From Mariprofundus ferrinatatus (lineage in GTDB: Bacteria > Pseudomonadota > Zetaproteobacteria > Mariprofundales > Mariprofundaceae): a stretch of DNA of 64,000 nucleotides. Every line of letters begins with the position of its first letter. Positions within the stretch are counted from its first letter, which is position 1. The translations under genes and the position numbers were made by a program. Shown here piece by piece: positions 35,329 to 43,280 of this stretch. The stretch is taken from contig NZ_CP018800.1 in the NCBI RefSeq assembly GCF_002795825.1, forward strand, positions 620,001 through 684,000. Reading direction: 5' to 3'. The notes under the pieces are model-generated. The model made no database searches. It was not told the DNA's origin and saw only the letters and a list, made by a program, of their open reading frames with translations.

Positions 35329-36378
35329 TTACTTCTTCAGCGTGTCAGCGGTCATGCGTACCAGGTTTTTTACGTTGTTGCGGTAGGTCTCGCGCATCGC
35401 TTCAGGCAGTGGAATCAGGCCGATCTCAGAGAGCATTCCATCATCACCGATCATCTTTTCACTCATGAACAGGTTGGCGTAATCCATCATGCCATCGGCA
35501 TGTTTCTGATTGGCGTGCTTGATGTAGAAGTAGAGCGAACGGGAGAGCTTGTAGGAGCCGTCCTGAACGGTCTCAGGTGCCGGTGCAATGCCTTCGATGG
35601 TAGCTGCGCCGATGCGGTCTGCATTTTCCACCAGATAGCTGTAGCCGAAGATGCCCAACGCCTCGGTATCCTTGGTCAGCTTCTGCACGATCAGGTTGTC
35701 ATTCTCACCTGATGGAACATAGACGCCATCCTGACGGATCCCGTGGTACTTCTTGTACTTCTTGTTCTTGACCTTGTCTGCCTTGTAGAGGTTGGTGTAA
35801 ACATCCATCTTTTTGCAGACCCCTTTAAGGATCATATCCTCGAAAGCGTCACGGGTGCCGGAAGAGGTTGGTGGACCATACACGGTGATCTTACGGTGTG
35901 GGAATTTAGGGTTGATCTCATCCCAGTAGTGGTATGGGTTGGCAATAAGAGCGTTGCCCTCCTTGTTTGGAACCTCGGCAGCTACAGCCAGCATCATCTC
36001 TTTGCGGGTGATGTTGAATGCCGGTGCGCTCTTGGACTGTGCAATGGCCAGGCCATCGTAACCGATAACGGCTTCAGTGATATACTTGACGCCGTTCTCC
36101 TGACAGGTGGTGTACTCTTTATCCTTCATGCGACGTGATGCGTTGGTGAAGTCGGGGGTGTCGGAACCGTTGCCGGCGCAGAAGAGTTTCATGCCGCCGC
36201 CGGAGCCGGTGGACTCGACAACCGGGGTTTTCAGGTTGGTGGTGGCACCCAGCTCTTCAGCTACGTAGCTGGAGAAGGGATAAACCGTGGATGAGCCGAC
36301 GATATGGATCTGTTCGCCGGCCTGTGCTGCAGTGGCGCCGAGCAGGAACGCTGCGGTGGCCAAGATCATTTTTTTCAT
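35329..36378 (-). CDS. pstS: Periplasmic phosphate-binding protein
   Basis: A 349-residue secreted binding protein of the high-affinity phosphate importer. Signal peptide about 1-20 (MKKMILATAAFLLGATAAQA). The phosphate-binding loops IVGSSTVYPFSS, VESTGSGGGMKLFC and PPTSSGTRDAFEDMIL are clear. The start is the ATG opening the signal peptide; the longer open frame has no ribosome site and crosses PhoB-type boxes. AGGAG lies about 12 bp upstream, a little far. First gene of the pst-phoU operon. Confidence 0.97.
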   Translation of the reverse strand: MKKMILATAAFLLGATAAQAGEQIHIVGSSTVYPFSSYVAEELGATTNLKTPVVESTGSGGGMKLFCAGNGSDTPDFTNASRRMKDKEYTTCQENGVKYITEAVIGYDGLAIAQSKSAPAFNITRKEMMLAVAAEVPNKEGNALIANPYHYWDEINPKFPHRKITVYGPPTSSGTRDAFEDMILKGVCKKMDVYTNLYKADKVKNKKYKKYHGIRQDGVYVPSGENDNLIVQKLTKDTEALGIFGYSYLVENADRIGAATIEGIAPAPETVQDGSYKLSRSLYFYIKHANQKHADGMMDYANLFMSEKMIGDDGMLSEIGLIPLPEAMRETYRNNVKNLVRMTADTLKK

Positions 36379-36485
36379 TGTAATAATATGCTCCTGTTCT
36401 TGATAGAGGTCTGTACTGCTTGAAATCTGAAGAGATGCTTCAGCCTTTCGGTTTCTGATTACGAGGCAAAGGCTGGGGTTCATAT

Positions 36486-36559
36486 ATGTCAGATGTGTGA
36501 CAACGGGGAGCCGATGGCTGGGTGACACGAAAGCGACACAAATGTCACGCATATGTCAT
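36486..36559 (-). promoter_or_regulatory. Cluster of PhoB-type boxes upstream of pstS
   Basis: Three 7-4-7 repeats: 36486-36503 and 36522-36539 read toward pstS on the minus strand (TTGTCAC-N4-CTGACAT; GTGTCGC-N4-GTGTCAC), and 36542-36559 reads the other way (ATGTCAC-N4-ATGTCAT). I could not place a convincing -10 for pstS. Confidence 0.65.
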
Positions 36560-36590
36560 AATGCATTGTAACTACTTATTTTGTTTGTAT

Positions 36591-36617
36591 AAAAAGGCCG
36601 GGCAGATGCCCGGCCTT
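36591..36617 (-). terminator. Terminator of the first porin gene
   Basis: AAGGCCGGGC/GCCCGGCCTT (36594-36603/36608-36617), AGAT loop, then a T-run on the minus strand (36595-36591). Confidence 0.88.
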
Positions 36618-36648
36618 CTCCGTTTGCACTGACTTTCGAGGATTGTTA

Positions 36649-37788
36649 TTACAGTTTGATCTCGGAGTAGAGACCGTAACGGGTGTCCTTGTCAGTGACG
36701 GTGATGTTGCCGCCACGGTTCTTCAGCTTGGTTGAATCACCGACGAGTGCAAAGGTCACGTTCTTGATCGGGCTGTACTCCACGCCTACCACATAACGGT
36801 CTACCTTCTCCTTGGTTGCATTGGCAATGCCGCCGCTGGTGAACTGGTTCTTCAGGTTCTCGAAGCGACCGAAGACGCCGAACTGGTCAAACTTGGCCCA
36901 GCCCCACAGTGCATAACCGGTGGATTTCACCTCATCACTGTTCACAGCAGTCTTGAAAGAGGCACTTGCGTTACCGCCATGGGTGGTAGAGACGCCTGCG
37001 CCTTCCGCCTTATCCTTGTTGATCAGGTAGTTGCCGCCAATGCGGAATGTCTTGGTGCCGTAGGAGAGCATCGCCTGGGTCAGGCTGGACTTGACGGCAG
37101 CCGGGGCTACGCCGGTAACCGAGGTTTTGGAGCCGTGGTAGCCAGTCAGGTACTGCAGGTCGAAATCAAGACCCTTGATCGGGTGAATACCGATACGGCC
37201 GCTGTAGTCGGCACCGGCGGTGCGGGCACCGTTACCATAGCCTGAGCCGTTGGTGGCGGTCACGAAGTAGTCAACCATGCCGTCAGCAACCTTACCCTTC
37301 AGGCCAAGGCCGAGGTCGGCGGAGGTGTCGAACTTGTACTGGTCGGACATCACCTTGGCGACGTAGCGGTGTTTCCAGAGGCCCTGCTCATAGTCGATCC
37401 ACGGGGTGTGCGACTGGCCGAGGCGCAGTACGGCAGCCTTGCCGGCCAGCTTGCCCTCTACATAGGCGTACTTGAGGTAAACGTTCTGCTGCTTGCTCAG
37501 GGTGCTTTCATGGCCGATATCGGTAGTCAGACGCATCATCCAGTCGTTGTTGAAGTAGTACTTGGCAGTGAAGTAGGCGCGGTCTACGGCGAGGCCTGCG
37601 GTCTTGGTTTTAACGCTGTTGCCGGCAGTCACGCGGTCATCTGTCTGGTGGAAAGTGTTCAGATAGAACAGTGCTTCGAGTTTCAGTTTGCTTTCGCCGT
37701 CGTCGTATACATTCACACCGCCAGCGATAGCTGGAGTTGCGAAAGCTACCATTGCAGCTGCTGCAATTGTCTTCATTGATGCTTTCAA
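36649..37788 (-). CDS. Phosphate-selective porin O/P-like outer-membrane protein (copy 1)
   Basis: A 379-residue beta-barrel with a signal peptide (ending in TPAIAGG), alternating aromatic/hydrophobic strands and a C-terminal aromatic-containing strand (TRYGLYSEIKL). The N-terminal AYFTAKYYFNNDWMMRLTTD and LRLGQSHTPWIDYEQGLWKHRYV segments are the parts shared with copy 2. It resembles OprO/OprP-type porins that pass phosphate or polyphosphate. The start appears to be TTG, 6 bp after AGGAG, as in copy 2. A PhoB box and -10 precede it. The exact family was not tested. Confidence 0.85.
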   Translation of the reverse strand: MKASMKTIAAAAMVAFATPAIAGGVNVYDDGESKLKLEALFYLNTFHQTDDRVTAGNSVKTKTAGLAVDRAYFTAKYYFNNDWMMRLTTDIGHESTLSKQQNVYLKYAYVEGKLAGKAAVLRLGQSHTPWIDYEQGLWKHRYVAKVMSDQYKFDTSADLGLGLKGKVADGMVDYFVTATNGSGYGNGARTAGADYSGRIGIHPIKGLDFDLQYLTGYHGSKTSVTGVAPAAVKSSLTQAMLSYGTKTFRIGGNYLINKDKAEGAGVSTTHGGNASASFKTAVNSDEVKSTGYALWGWAKFDQFGVFGRFENLKNQFTSGGIANATKEKVDRYVVGVEYSPIKNVTFALVGDSTKLKNRGGNITVTDKDTRYGLYSEIKL

Positions 37789-37833
37789 TTTAATCTCCTG
37801 TTTGTTAAGTCCCGAATGATTGGGTTGCGGCGC

Positions 37834-37867
37834 AAACTAGGAGGGGTATGTGACAAATCTGTGGCAC
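37834..37867 (-). promoter_or_regulatory. PhoB box and -10 of porin copy 1
   Basis: On the minus strand GTGCCAC-N4-TTGTCAC (37867-37850), then TAGTTT (37839-37834) after 10 bp. Confidence 0.65.
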
Positions 37868-37885
37868 GAAGGGGGCTTGCAGCCC

Positions 37886-37903
37886 CTGTCATAGAATTGT
37901 CAT
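37886..37903 (+). promoter_or_regulatory. Near-consensus PhoB box, + orientation
   Basis: CTGTCAT-N4-TTGTCAT, the best match in the window to the E. coli Pho box, but it points away from porin copy 1 toward the end of porin copy 2, where no + gene starts. No -10 follows. It may be an auxiliary site for the porin 1 promoter 18 bp away. Confidence 0.7.
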
Positions 37904-37910
37904 AAACAAA

Positions 37911-37938
37911 AAAAAGGCCCGCGATAATGCGGGCCTTT
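37911..37938 (-). terminator. Terminator of the second porin gene
   Basis: AAAGGCCCGC/GCGGGCCTTT (37913-37922/37929-37938) with a 6-nt loop and T-run on the minus strand. Confidence 0.88.
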
Positions 37939-37960
37939 CAAGTTCCGGGTTACGGATGGG

Positions 37961-39091
37961 TTACAGCGACACCTCGGAGTAGAGACCGTAACGGAAATCC
38001 TTACGGGTGTTGGCAGTTACACCGCCGCGGTTGGTCAGCTTGTTGGCATCAGCTACAAGCGCAAACTTCACACCCTTGATCTCGGTGTACTCAATACCAG
38101 CCATGTAACGGGTCATCTTCTCTTTGCCGCCGGCATTGAGCTTGATGTTCATGTTCTCGTAACGACCGAAAACACCGAAGTTAGCAGGCAGGTTGACCCA
38201 GCCCCACAGACCGTAGGCGTTGCTCTTCACTTGGTCACCACTAACCAGGGTGTTGAAGGCGTAAGCGCTGCTGACTGCACCGCCATGGCTGATGGTGGCA
38301 GTTGTTGTGCCGACTGCCTTGTCCTTGTTGATAATATAGTTGCCTCCGATGCGGAAGTCGCTGGTGCCATAAGAGAGCATCGCCTGCATCAGGCTGGTCT
38401 TGATGCCTTTAGTGGTTGGAGAGACACGCGTGGCGCGACGGCCGTCACGGAACTGGAAGTCCATGGTCAGCCCTTTAACAGGATAGAGGCCAATGCGGGC
38501 ATTCAGGTCGAGGTGAGCGGTACGCTTGGCATCTGCATAGCCTGAACCGTTGGTTTCGGTGACGAAGTACTGAATCAGGCCGTCAGCCAGGGTGCCCTTC
38601 AGGCCGAGGCCGAGATCGAAGGAGTCATCGAACTTGTAGCGGTCGGTCATCACCTGAGAGACGTAGCGGTGTTTCCACAGGCCCTGCTCGTAGTCGATCC
38701 ACGGGGTGTGGGACTGGCCGACACGCAGCACGACTGCATCGTCAACCAGTTTTCCTTCAACGTAGGCAGCCTTCAGGAATACGTTCTGCTTCTTGCCGCC
38801 AAGGCTCTGGTCGTTACCAGCATCAAGCGTAATGCGCATCATCCAGTCATCGTTAAAGAAGTACTTGGCGGTGAAGTAGGCGCGGTCAACAGCCATACCA
38901 ATACTTTTAGTTGTTGTGGTACCTGCTGCAGTAGTCGTATCAGCTTTCTGATGGTAGGTGTTCAGGTACATAAGAGCTTCCAGCTTCAGCTTGCTCTCGC
39001 CTTCCTCGGCAACGGTAACTCCGCCGGCAAAGGCAGGAGTTGCAGCGGCAATCATTGCTGCTGCTGTAATCGTTTTAATAGTTGCTTTCAA
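37961..39091 (-). CDS. Phosphate-selective porin O/P-like outer-membrane protein (copy 2)
   Basis: A 376-residue paralog of the 36.6-kb porin with the same signal peptide pattern (KATIKTITAAAMIAAATPAFAGG), LRVGQSHTPWIDYEQGLWKHRYV, and C-terminal RYGLYSEVSL. Strand regions are alike while the mid-barrel loops differ. The next in-frame ATG would cut the signal peptide, so the start must be TTG, 6 bp after AGGAG. It has its own PhoB box, -10 and terminator, so both porins are separate phosphate-starvation genes. Confidence 0.85.
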   Translation of the reverse strand: MKATIKTITAAAMIAAATPAFAGGVTVAEEGESKLKLEALMYLNTYHQKADTTTAAGTTTTKSIGMAVDRAYFTAKYFFNDDWMMRITLDAGNDQSLGGKKQNVFLKAAYVEGKLVDDAVVLRVGQSHTPWIDYEQGLWKHRYVSQVMTDRYKFDDSFDLGLGLKGTLADGLIQYFVTETNGSGYADAKRTAHLDLNARIGLYPVKGLTMDFQFRDGRRATRVSPTTKGIKTSLMQAMLSYGTSDFRIGGNYIINKDKAVGTTTATISHGGAVSSAYAFNTLVSGDQVKSNAYGLWGWVNLPANFGVFGRYENMNIKLNAGGKEKMTRYMAGIEYTEIKGVKFALVADANKLTNRGGVTANTRKDFRYGLYSEVSL

Positions 39092-39149
39092 TGTTTTCTC
39101 CTGTGCAAATGTGCATCAATGTGATCCCCCCCTTGCGGAGTTGGGCGGC

Positions 39150-39183
39150 ATCCTAATTGCCTTATATGACATATCAATGACAT
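39150..39183 (-). promoter_or_regulatory. PhoB box and -10 of porin copy 2
   Basis: Minus-strand ATGTCAT-N4-ATGTCAT (39183-39166), a perfect direct repeat, then TAGGAT (39155-39150) after exactly 10 bp. Confidence 0.8.
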
Positions 39184-39208
39184 ATAAGTCATTTATGACA
39201 CTTTTTTC

Positions 39209-39242
39209 ATGTCACGACCCTGTCACAAAGGATTTTCATATT
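39209..39242 (+). promoter_or_regulatory. PhoB box and -10 of the cNMP-phoBR operon
   Basis: ATGTCAC-N4-CTGTCAC (39209-39226), then CATATT (39237-39242) after 10 bp. It is divergent from the porin copy 2 promoter with 25 bp between boxes, and predicts autoregulation by PhoB. Confidence 0.75.
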
Positions 39243-39279
39243 GTGCCTCACTAAACGATAACAAAGAGAGGACGTGTGA

Positions 39280-39792
39280 ATGAGCACACTTCAATTAAAC
39301 CATGCCTTTGAGGCATCGATTATTTCAAATTCTCAATATCGCCGGTTTCACGATCTGTCGGTCTGTAGTAAAATGAGCGAAGAGGATCGTATTGACCTCT
39401 TCGCCTGCTTCGACAGTTGCAGCTTCTCAGCAGGTACGACCATTTATGAGGCAGATAGCCCCTCCAGTCAGCTGATGTATCTGATTACCAAGGGTAAGGC
39501 ATCGGCATCGTTGTCCGGCAACAAGGTCTATTCACAGCTGAAAGAGGGGGATACGTTCGGCCTTTTCTCTTTCCTGGACCAGGGGCGCAGCCACGCTTCC
39601 ACGGTAACTGCCATTACCGACCTTGAAGTGCTCCGGATAGGGCGTGAGCAGTTCGATGTGATTACCCTCGAGGAACCGGAACTGGGCAACAGGATGCTAC
39701 ATTTCATGTTTCACCTGCTCTCCGATAAGGCACTCAGATTCGAGCATGAATATGCCACCATGCATGAATATGTAACGGCAGGGCGATACTGA
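39280..39792 (+). CDS. cNMP-binding domain protein encoded ahead of phoB
   Basis: A 170-residue protein. About 35 N-terminal residues precede a cNMP-binding/CRP-type sensor fold (CSFSAGTTIYEADSPSSQL, LKEGDTFGLFSFLDQGRSHAST, then a C-helix from about 120). No helix-turn-helix follows. The cassette GLFSFLDQGRSHA keeps an Arg-Ser but lacks the GEM glutamate typical of cAMP binders, so the ligand may differ or be absent. Its stop shares a base with the phoB start (TGATG), implying coupled translation with PhoBR. A protein-partner role in phosphate signalling is an inference. Confidence 0.8.
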   Translation: MSTLQLNHAFEASIISNSQYRRFHDLSVCSKMSEEDRIDLFACFDSCSFSAGTTIYEADSPSSQLMYLITKGKASASLSGNKVYSQLKEGDTFGLFSFLDQGRSHASTVTAITDLEVLRIGREQFDVITLEEPELGNRMLHFMFHLLSDKALRFEHEYATMHEYVTAGRY

Positions 39793-40547
39793 TGCTTGAG
39801 GTTGATGAGCACTCCTTTCAGTATCACGAGTTGATGGCTGATAAAGAGACATATAAAGCAGGGGCCGATATCCTGATTGTTGAGGATGATGAGTCGATTG
39901 CTCGACTGATGAACCTGCATCTGCAGGCAGCCGGATTCTCCACCTATAGCTGCTCAGATGGCAGCAGTGCACTGGATTGCATTCGTGATGGCAAATGGCG
40001 GTTGGTGGTTCTCGACCGTATGTTGCCTGGCGTAAGTGGCATGAAAGTGCTGCGTAAGATCAGGAAATCCGCAACCAATGCCACGATTCCGGTATTGATG
40101 GTAACTGCCCTCAGCCAGCCATCGGAGCGTGTGCATGGCCTGAATGAAGGGGCGGATGACTATCTTGCCAAGCCATTTGAGCCTGCCGAACTTATTGCCC
40201 GCGCCAAGGCGCTGTTGCGGCGCAACCGCTTTGTTGAGACAGGAAGTGTACGTAACAACCCGATTCAGCTTGATCCTGATACGCATGCGATGTTTGAAGG
40301 AGATCAGCGCATTGAACTGCGTCCGATGGAGTACAAACTGCTGAAAATCCTGATGGATAAACCCGGTAAAACCCGCAGCCGGGAATACCTTCTCGACCAT
40401 GTCTGGGGACGGGATGTTTTTGTTGAGGCCAGAACAGTGGATGTAACAGTGAAGCGGTTACGCAAGGCTTTGAAACAGATCGGCAGAAAAAAATGCATTG
40501 AAACTGTGCGCAGCATGGGTTATCGCTTTATCTCTCCCGCCGAATGA
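39792..40547 (+). CDS. phoB: Phosphate-regulon response regulator PhoB
   Basis: OmpR/PhoB-family regulator of 251 residues, about 20 longer at the N-terminus than usual. The receiver domain has LIVEDDE, phospho-acceptor D75 (VVLDRMLPG), MVTALS and YLAKPF. The winged-helix DNA-binding domain has LRPMEYKLLKILM, RTVDVTVKRLRKAL and a C-terminal RSMGYRF. Its box is present in front of its own operon. An internal ATG at 39834 would give a standard length, but TGATG coupling supports 39792. It overlaps phoR by 4 bp. Confidence 0.94.
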   Translation: MLEVDEHSFQYHELMADKETYKAGADILIVEDDESIARLMNLHLQAAGFSTYSCSDGSSALDCIRDGKWRLVVLDRMLPGVSGMKVLRKIRKSATNATIPVLMVTALSQPSERVHGLNEGADDYLAKPFEPAELIARAKALLRRNRFVETGSVRNNPIQLDPDTHAMFEGDQRIELRPMEYKLLKILMDKPGKTRSREYLLDHVWGRDVFVEARTVDVTVKRLRKALKQIGRKKCIETVRSMGYRFISPAE

Positions 40548-41716
40548 TTGCAGGACTTATCCTACTGATTATCGGAATAATTGCGGTCTGGGTTGTCTCA
40601 GCGCAACGAATGCGCAGTGAACTGGATGAATACAAGGCCGAGGTGGCTGCTTTAAAGGAGACCTCCGGAGGGTTACACGCATCTCTGATTGATCGCGGCA
40701 GGCGTCTTGATGTTCTCCTCGCATCGGTCAGTGAAGCGGTATTGCGTGTTGATTCCCTCGGCCGCGTGCTCTCGGCAAACCACAGGGCAACTGAACTGTT
40801 CAGAATAGACAGGGGGCCGGAGCTTCCACAGTCGATGCTCGTGTTTATACGCGATCCGGACTGGTACCGGGCATTTTCAAAAGCGTTGAAAGAGCAGCAG
40901 AATGAGATGCCGCTACCCGATATCGAAGCAGGCAACCGGGTTCTTGCACCAAGGCTCGCCTTTCTGGGTAGGGATCAGGCCTTGCTGCTTTGCATGGATG
41001 TGACAGAAAGGAACAGGCAGGAGAAACAGCAGCGACAGTTTCTCTCAAACCTGAAGCACGATCTGAAAACGCCGCTCACTTCGCTGCTTGGTTATGCACG
41101 CAGTCTTGAAAGCTTCGGGCATGATGCCGAGTTCAGGATGGAGGCATCCAAAGTGATTGCCGATGAGGCGAAGTATGTGAATCAGCTTCTCGACTCCCTG
41201 CTGACACTGGATCAGATCGAATTTGCGCACCGTCACGATATGATCGCTTCAGATCCGATAGCTGTATTCCACAGGGTAAAGGATCTGCTCGCACCGCGTT
41301 TGCTGGCCAGACAGCTTTCAGTTGAACTGAGTGCAGATGAAGCGATGAGGCCGGTACTGATTGCCGAGCACGATTTCGAAAGGGTGCTGATCAATGTCAT
41401 GGAGAATGCCCAGCGCTACTCCCCGGAAGGGAGCGTAATCCGTATCGAGATGTCGATGCTCGGAGAGAATGTTGTAATTTCGGTTGTGGATCAGGGCCCG
41501 GGCATTCCGGAAAAGGATATTCATCGGGTCACTGAACGTTTTTACCGGGTAGATCAGGCTCGAAGGCGATTGAAAGATGGAGGGCACGGGCTGGGATTGG
41601 CAATCGTCAAGGAGATGCTGGAGGTGCATGATGGCAAGCTGGAGCTGGCCAATATCGCTCCTCAAGGTCTCTCCGTGAAGATCACTCTGCCAACAGAGCC
41701 TGATAATGTGGAGTAG
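40544..41716 (+). CDS. phoR: Phosphate-regulon sensor histidine kinase PhoR
   Basis: A 390-residue inner-membrane kinase. One N-terminal membrane helix (about 3-20), no periplasmic domain, then a PAS domain (about 53-155), HisKA with phospho-acceptor H172 (NLKHDLKTPLTSL), and HATPase with the N box (NVMENAQRYSPEG), G1 box (VVDQGPGIP) and G2 box (GGHGLGLAIVKEM). The lack of a periplasmic sensor fits the PhoR/PstSCAB-PhoU mode of signalling. The stop abuts that of the convergent cyclase gene with no spacer. Confidence 0.94.
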   Translation: MIAGLILLIIGIIAVWVVSAQRMRSELDEYKAEVAALKETSGGLHASLIDRGRRLDVLLASVSEAVLRVDSLGRVLSANHRATELFRIDRGPELPQSMLVFIRDPDWYRAFSKALKEQQNEMPLPDIEAGNRVLAPRLAFLGRDQALLLCMDVTERNRQEKQQRQFLSNLKHDLKTPLTSLLGYARSLESFGHDAEFRMEASKVIADEAKYVNQLLDSLLTLDQIEFAHRHDMIASDPIAVFHRVKDLLAPRLLARQLSVELSADEAMRPVLIAEHDFERVLINVMENAQRYSPEGSVIRIEMSMLGENVVISVVDQGPGIPEKDIHRVTERFYRVDQARRRLKDGGHGLGLAIVKEMLEVHDGKLELANIAPQGLSVKITLPTEPDNVE

Positions 41717-43126
41717 TCAGAGGGCGTTATAAACCCTGTTGCGCCCCTCCTCTTTGGCCTTGTACATCGCATCATCCACCTTGATCAGCATCTGATCAAT
41801 CTCCTCCTGAAGCGTGGTGTATACACCGATGCTGACTGTGTAAGAGATCGTTTTATCTCCAGCTGTAACGCATTGGCACGATTCCATGCTGTTTCGGATA
41901 CGCTCTGCAATGACGGCCGCATCATTGTTTTCCGTATTCGGCATGACCACCAGAAACTCCTCGCCTCCATAACGCACGAGCATGTCGTAACTACGGGTTT
42001 CATGCAGCATATGCTCAACCATCTGTTGCAGTACCTTATCGCCAATCGAGTGGCCGTAATGATCGTTAATCTCTTTAAAATGATCGATATCCACCATAAG
42101 GATACTGGTGGGCGAATTCTCACGATTGGCGCGGGCGATGATTTTTGGCATTTCGAGAAGGAAGTGCTGGCGGTTGTTGGCTCCAGTCAAAGGGTCGGTA
42201 CGCCGTGAAAGATCCAGCTCTTCTGCCTTTTCACGTAGTGCCATCTGCTGGCGCTGGATGCGCTTTCTGGTTTCCGATAGTGAACGGCCAAGGATGCCGA
42301 TCTCATCATCCAGTTTATTGGGGAGAAGCTCCTCACTTTCGATCTCCAGACCTTTGGTGAATTCGATGATTTTTTTCATCGGGTTGGAAACAATGTGTCT
42401 TACCGTAAATGTCAGGCTGAAAGCGATAAGAATGTAGATGCCCAGAATGTAGCCTGCAAGGCGTATCTGTTGTTGTTCAATATGGGCCAGATAACTCTGT
42501 ATCGGAATCTCAACGCTGATGCCACCACGTACGTCGCCGACCTTATGGCCCTGGAACCCATGACAGGCCAGGCAACTCTCCTCGGTCTTCAACGGGGCCA
42601 TGTATCGGAAGAAGGGGGCGCTTCCGTTCTTGTATAATTTATGTGCCTCTGAATCCCCAGCCTCAAAGGATTTCAGTGCCATCCGTTCGAATTCATCCGG
42701 GGCATTATCTGGGTTGATCGGCGTGAGACTGGTAAGGTGATAGATGATGCCGTGTTCCGATCTGGAGAGTTCTGAAATTTCGCGTGCCATCCATGCCGGG
42801 TTTTTCAGGATCAGTTTGCGCCCCTTGCTATCTGTGATCTCCGGCTCAATGACAGGTCCTTTGCCCGATGAGGGGCCCGTTTTGTAGAGGTGGGGGTTGG
42901 CCTCCATTCCTGGCCTCTTGAATACATATACACCGCCCTGTCGGGCATTCCAGTGGCGGGCTATCTGCAACTGCTTGAAGAAACCTTCGGCCTCATGGTG
43001 GAGCATCTCATTGACATGCTGTTGCTCATATTTGTTCGCCAGAAAAAATACCAGCGCTGCAGCGATAGCCAGCACAATCAGAATCACAAGGTTGACCTTG
43101 GTGACGATGGAAAAGCCTTTTATCAT
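41717..43126 (-). CDS. Diguanylate cyclase with periplasmic haem-c (Tll0287/DUF3365-like) sensor
   Basis: A 469-residue inner-membrane enzyme that makes c-di-GMP. TM1 about 10-30; a periplasmic domain (31-220) with a haem-c motif CLACH (C185, C188, H189), as in DUF3365/Tll0287-type sensors; TM2 about 223-243; HAMP; and a GGDEF domain with GGEEF (387-391) and an upstream product-inhibition site RSYD. The haem suggests redox, O2 or NO sensing. Its stop lies directly against the phoR stop. No terminator fits between them, so the two messages must overlap antisense at their ends. Confidence 0.92.
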   Translation of the reverse strand: MIKGFSIVTKVNLVILIVLAIAAALVFFLANKYEQQHVNEMLHHEAEGFFKQLQIARHWNARQGGVYVFKRPGMEANPHLYKTGPSSGKGPVIEPEITDSKGRKLILKNPAWMAREISELSRSEHGIIYHLTSLTPINPDNAPDEFERMALKSFEAGDSEAHKLYKNGSAPFFRYMAPLKTEESCLACHGFQGHKVGDVRGGISVEIPIQSYLAHIEQQQIRLAGYILGIYILIAFSLTFTVRHIVSNPMKKIIEFTKGLEIESEELLPNKLDDEIGILGRSLSETRKRIQRQQMALREKAEELDLSRRTDPLTGANNRQHFLLEMPKIIARANRENSPTSILMVDIDHFKEINDHYGHSIGDKVLQQMVEHMLHETRSYDMLVRYGGEEFLVVMPNTENNDAAVIAERIRNSMESCQCVTAGDKTISYTVSIGVYTTLQEEIDQMLIKVDDAMYKAKEEGRNRVYNAL

Positions 43127-43183
43127 GCTATTAGTTTAGCACAGCAGAAGTGGTTTTGCCCTGTGTTTGGAAGCAGGTGGCGG

Positions 43184-43213
43184 CAAAGAAAACACCCCTT
43201 AATGGATGGGGTG
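43184..43213 (-). terminator. Terminator of the 39-residue gene
   Basis: CACCCC/GGGGTG (43193-43198/43208-43213) with a 9-nt loop and TTTTCTTTG on the minus strand. Confidence 0.6.
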
Positions 43214-43280
43214 GTGACCGATTCAGGGATCGGCCGCAGATGAGATAACGCGCCGTTCTGGGTGAGAAATAAAGAGGCGG

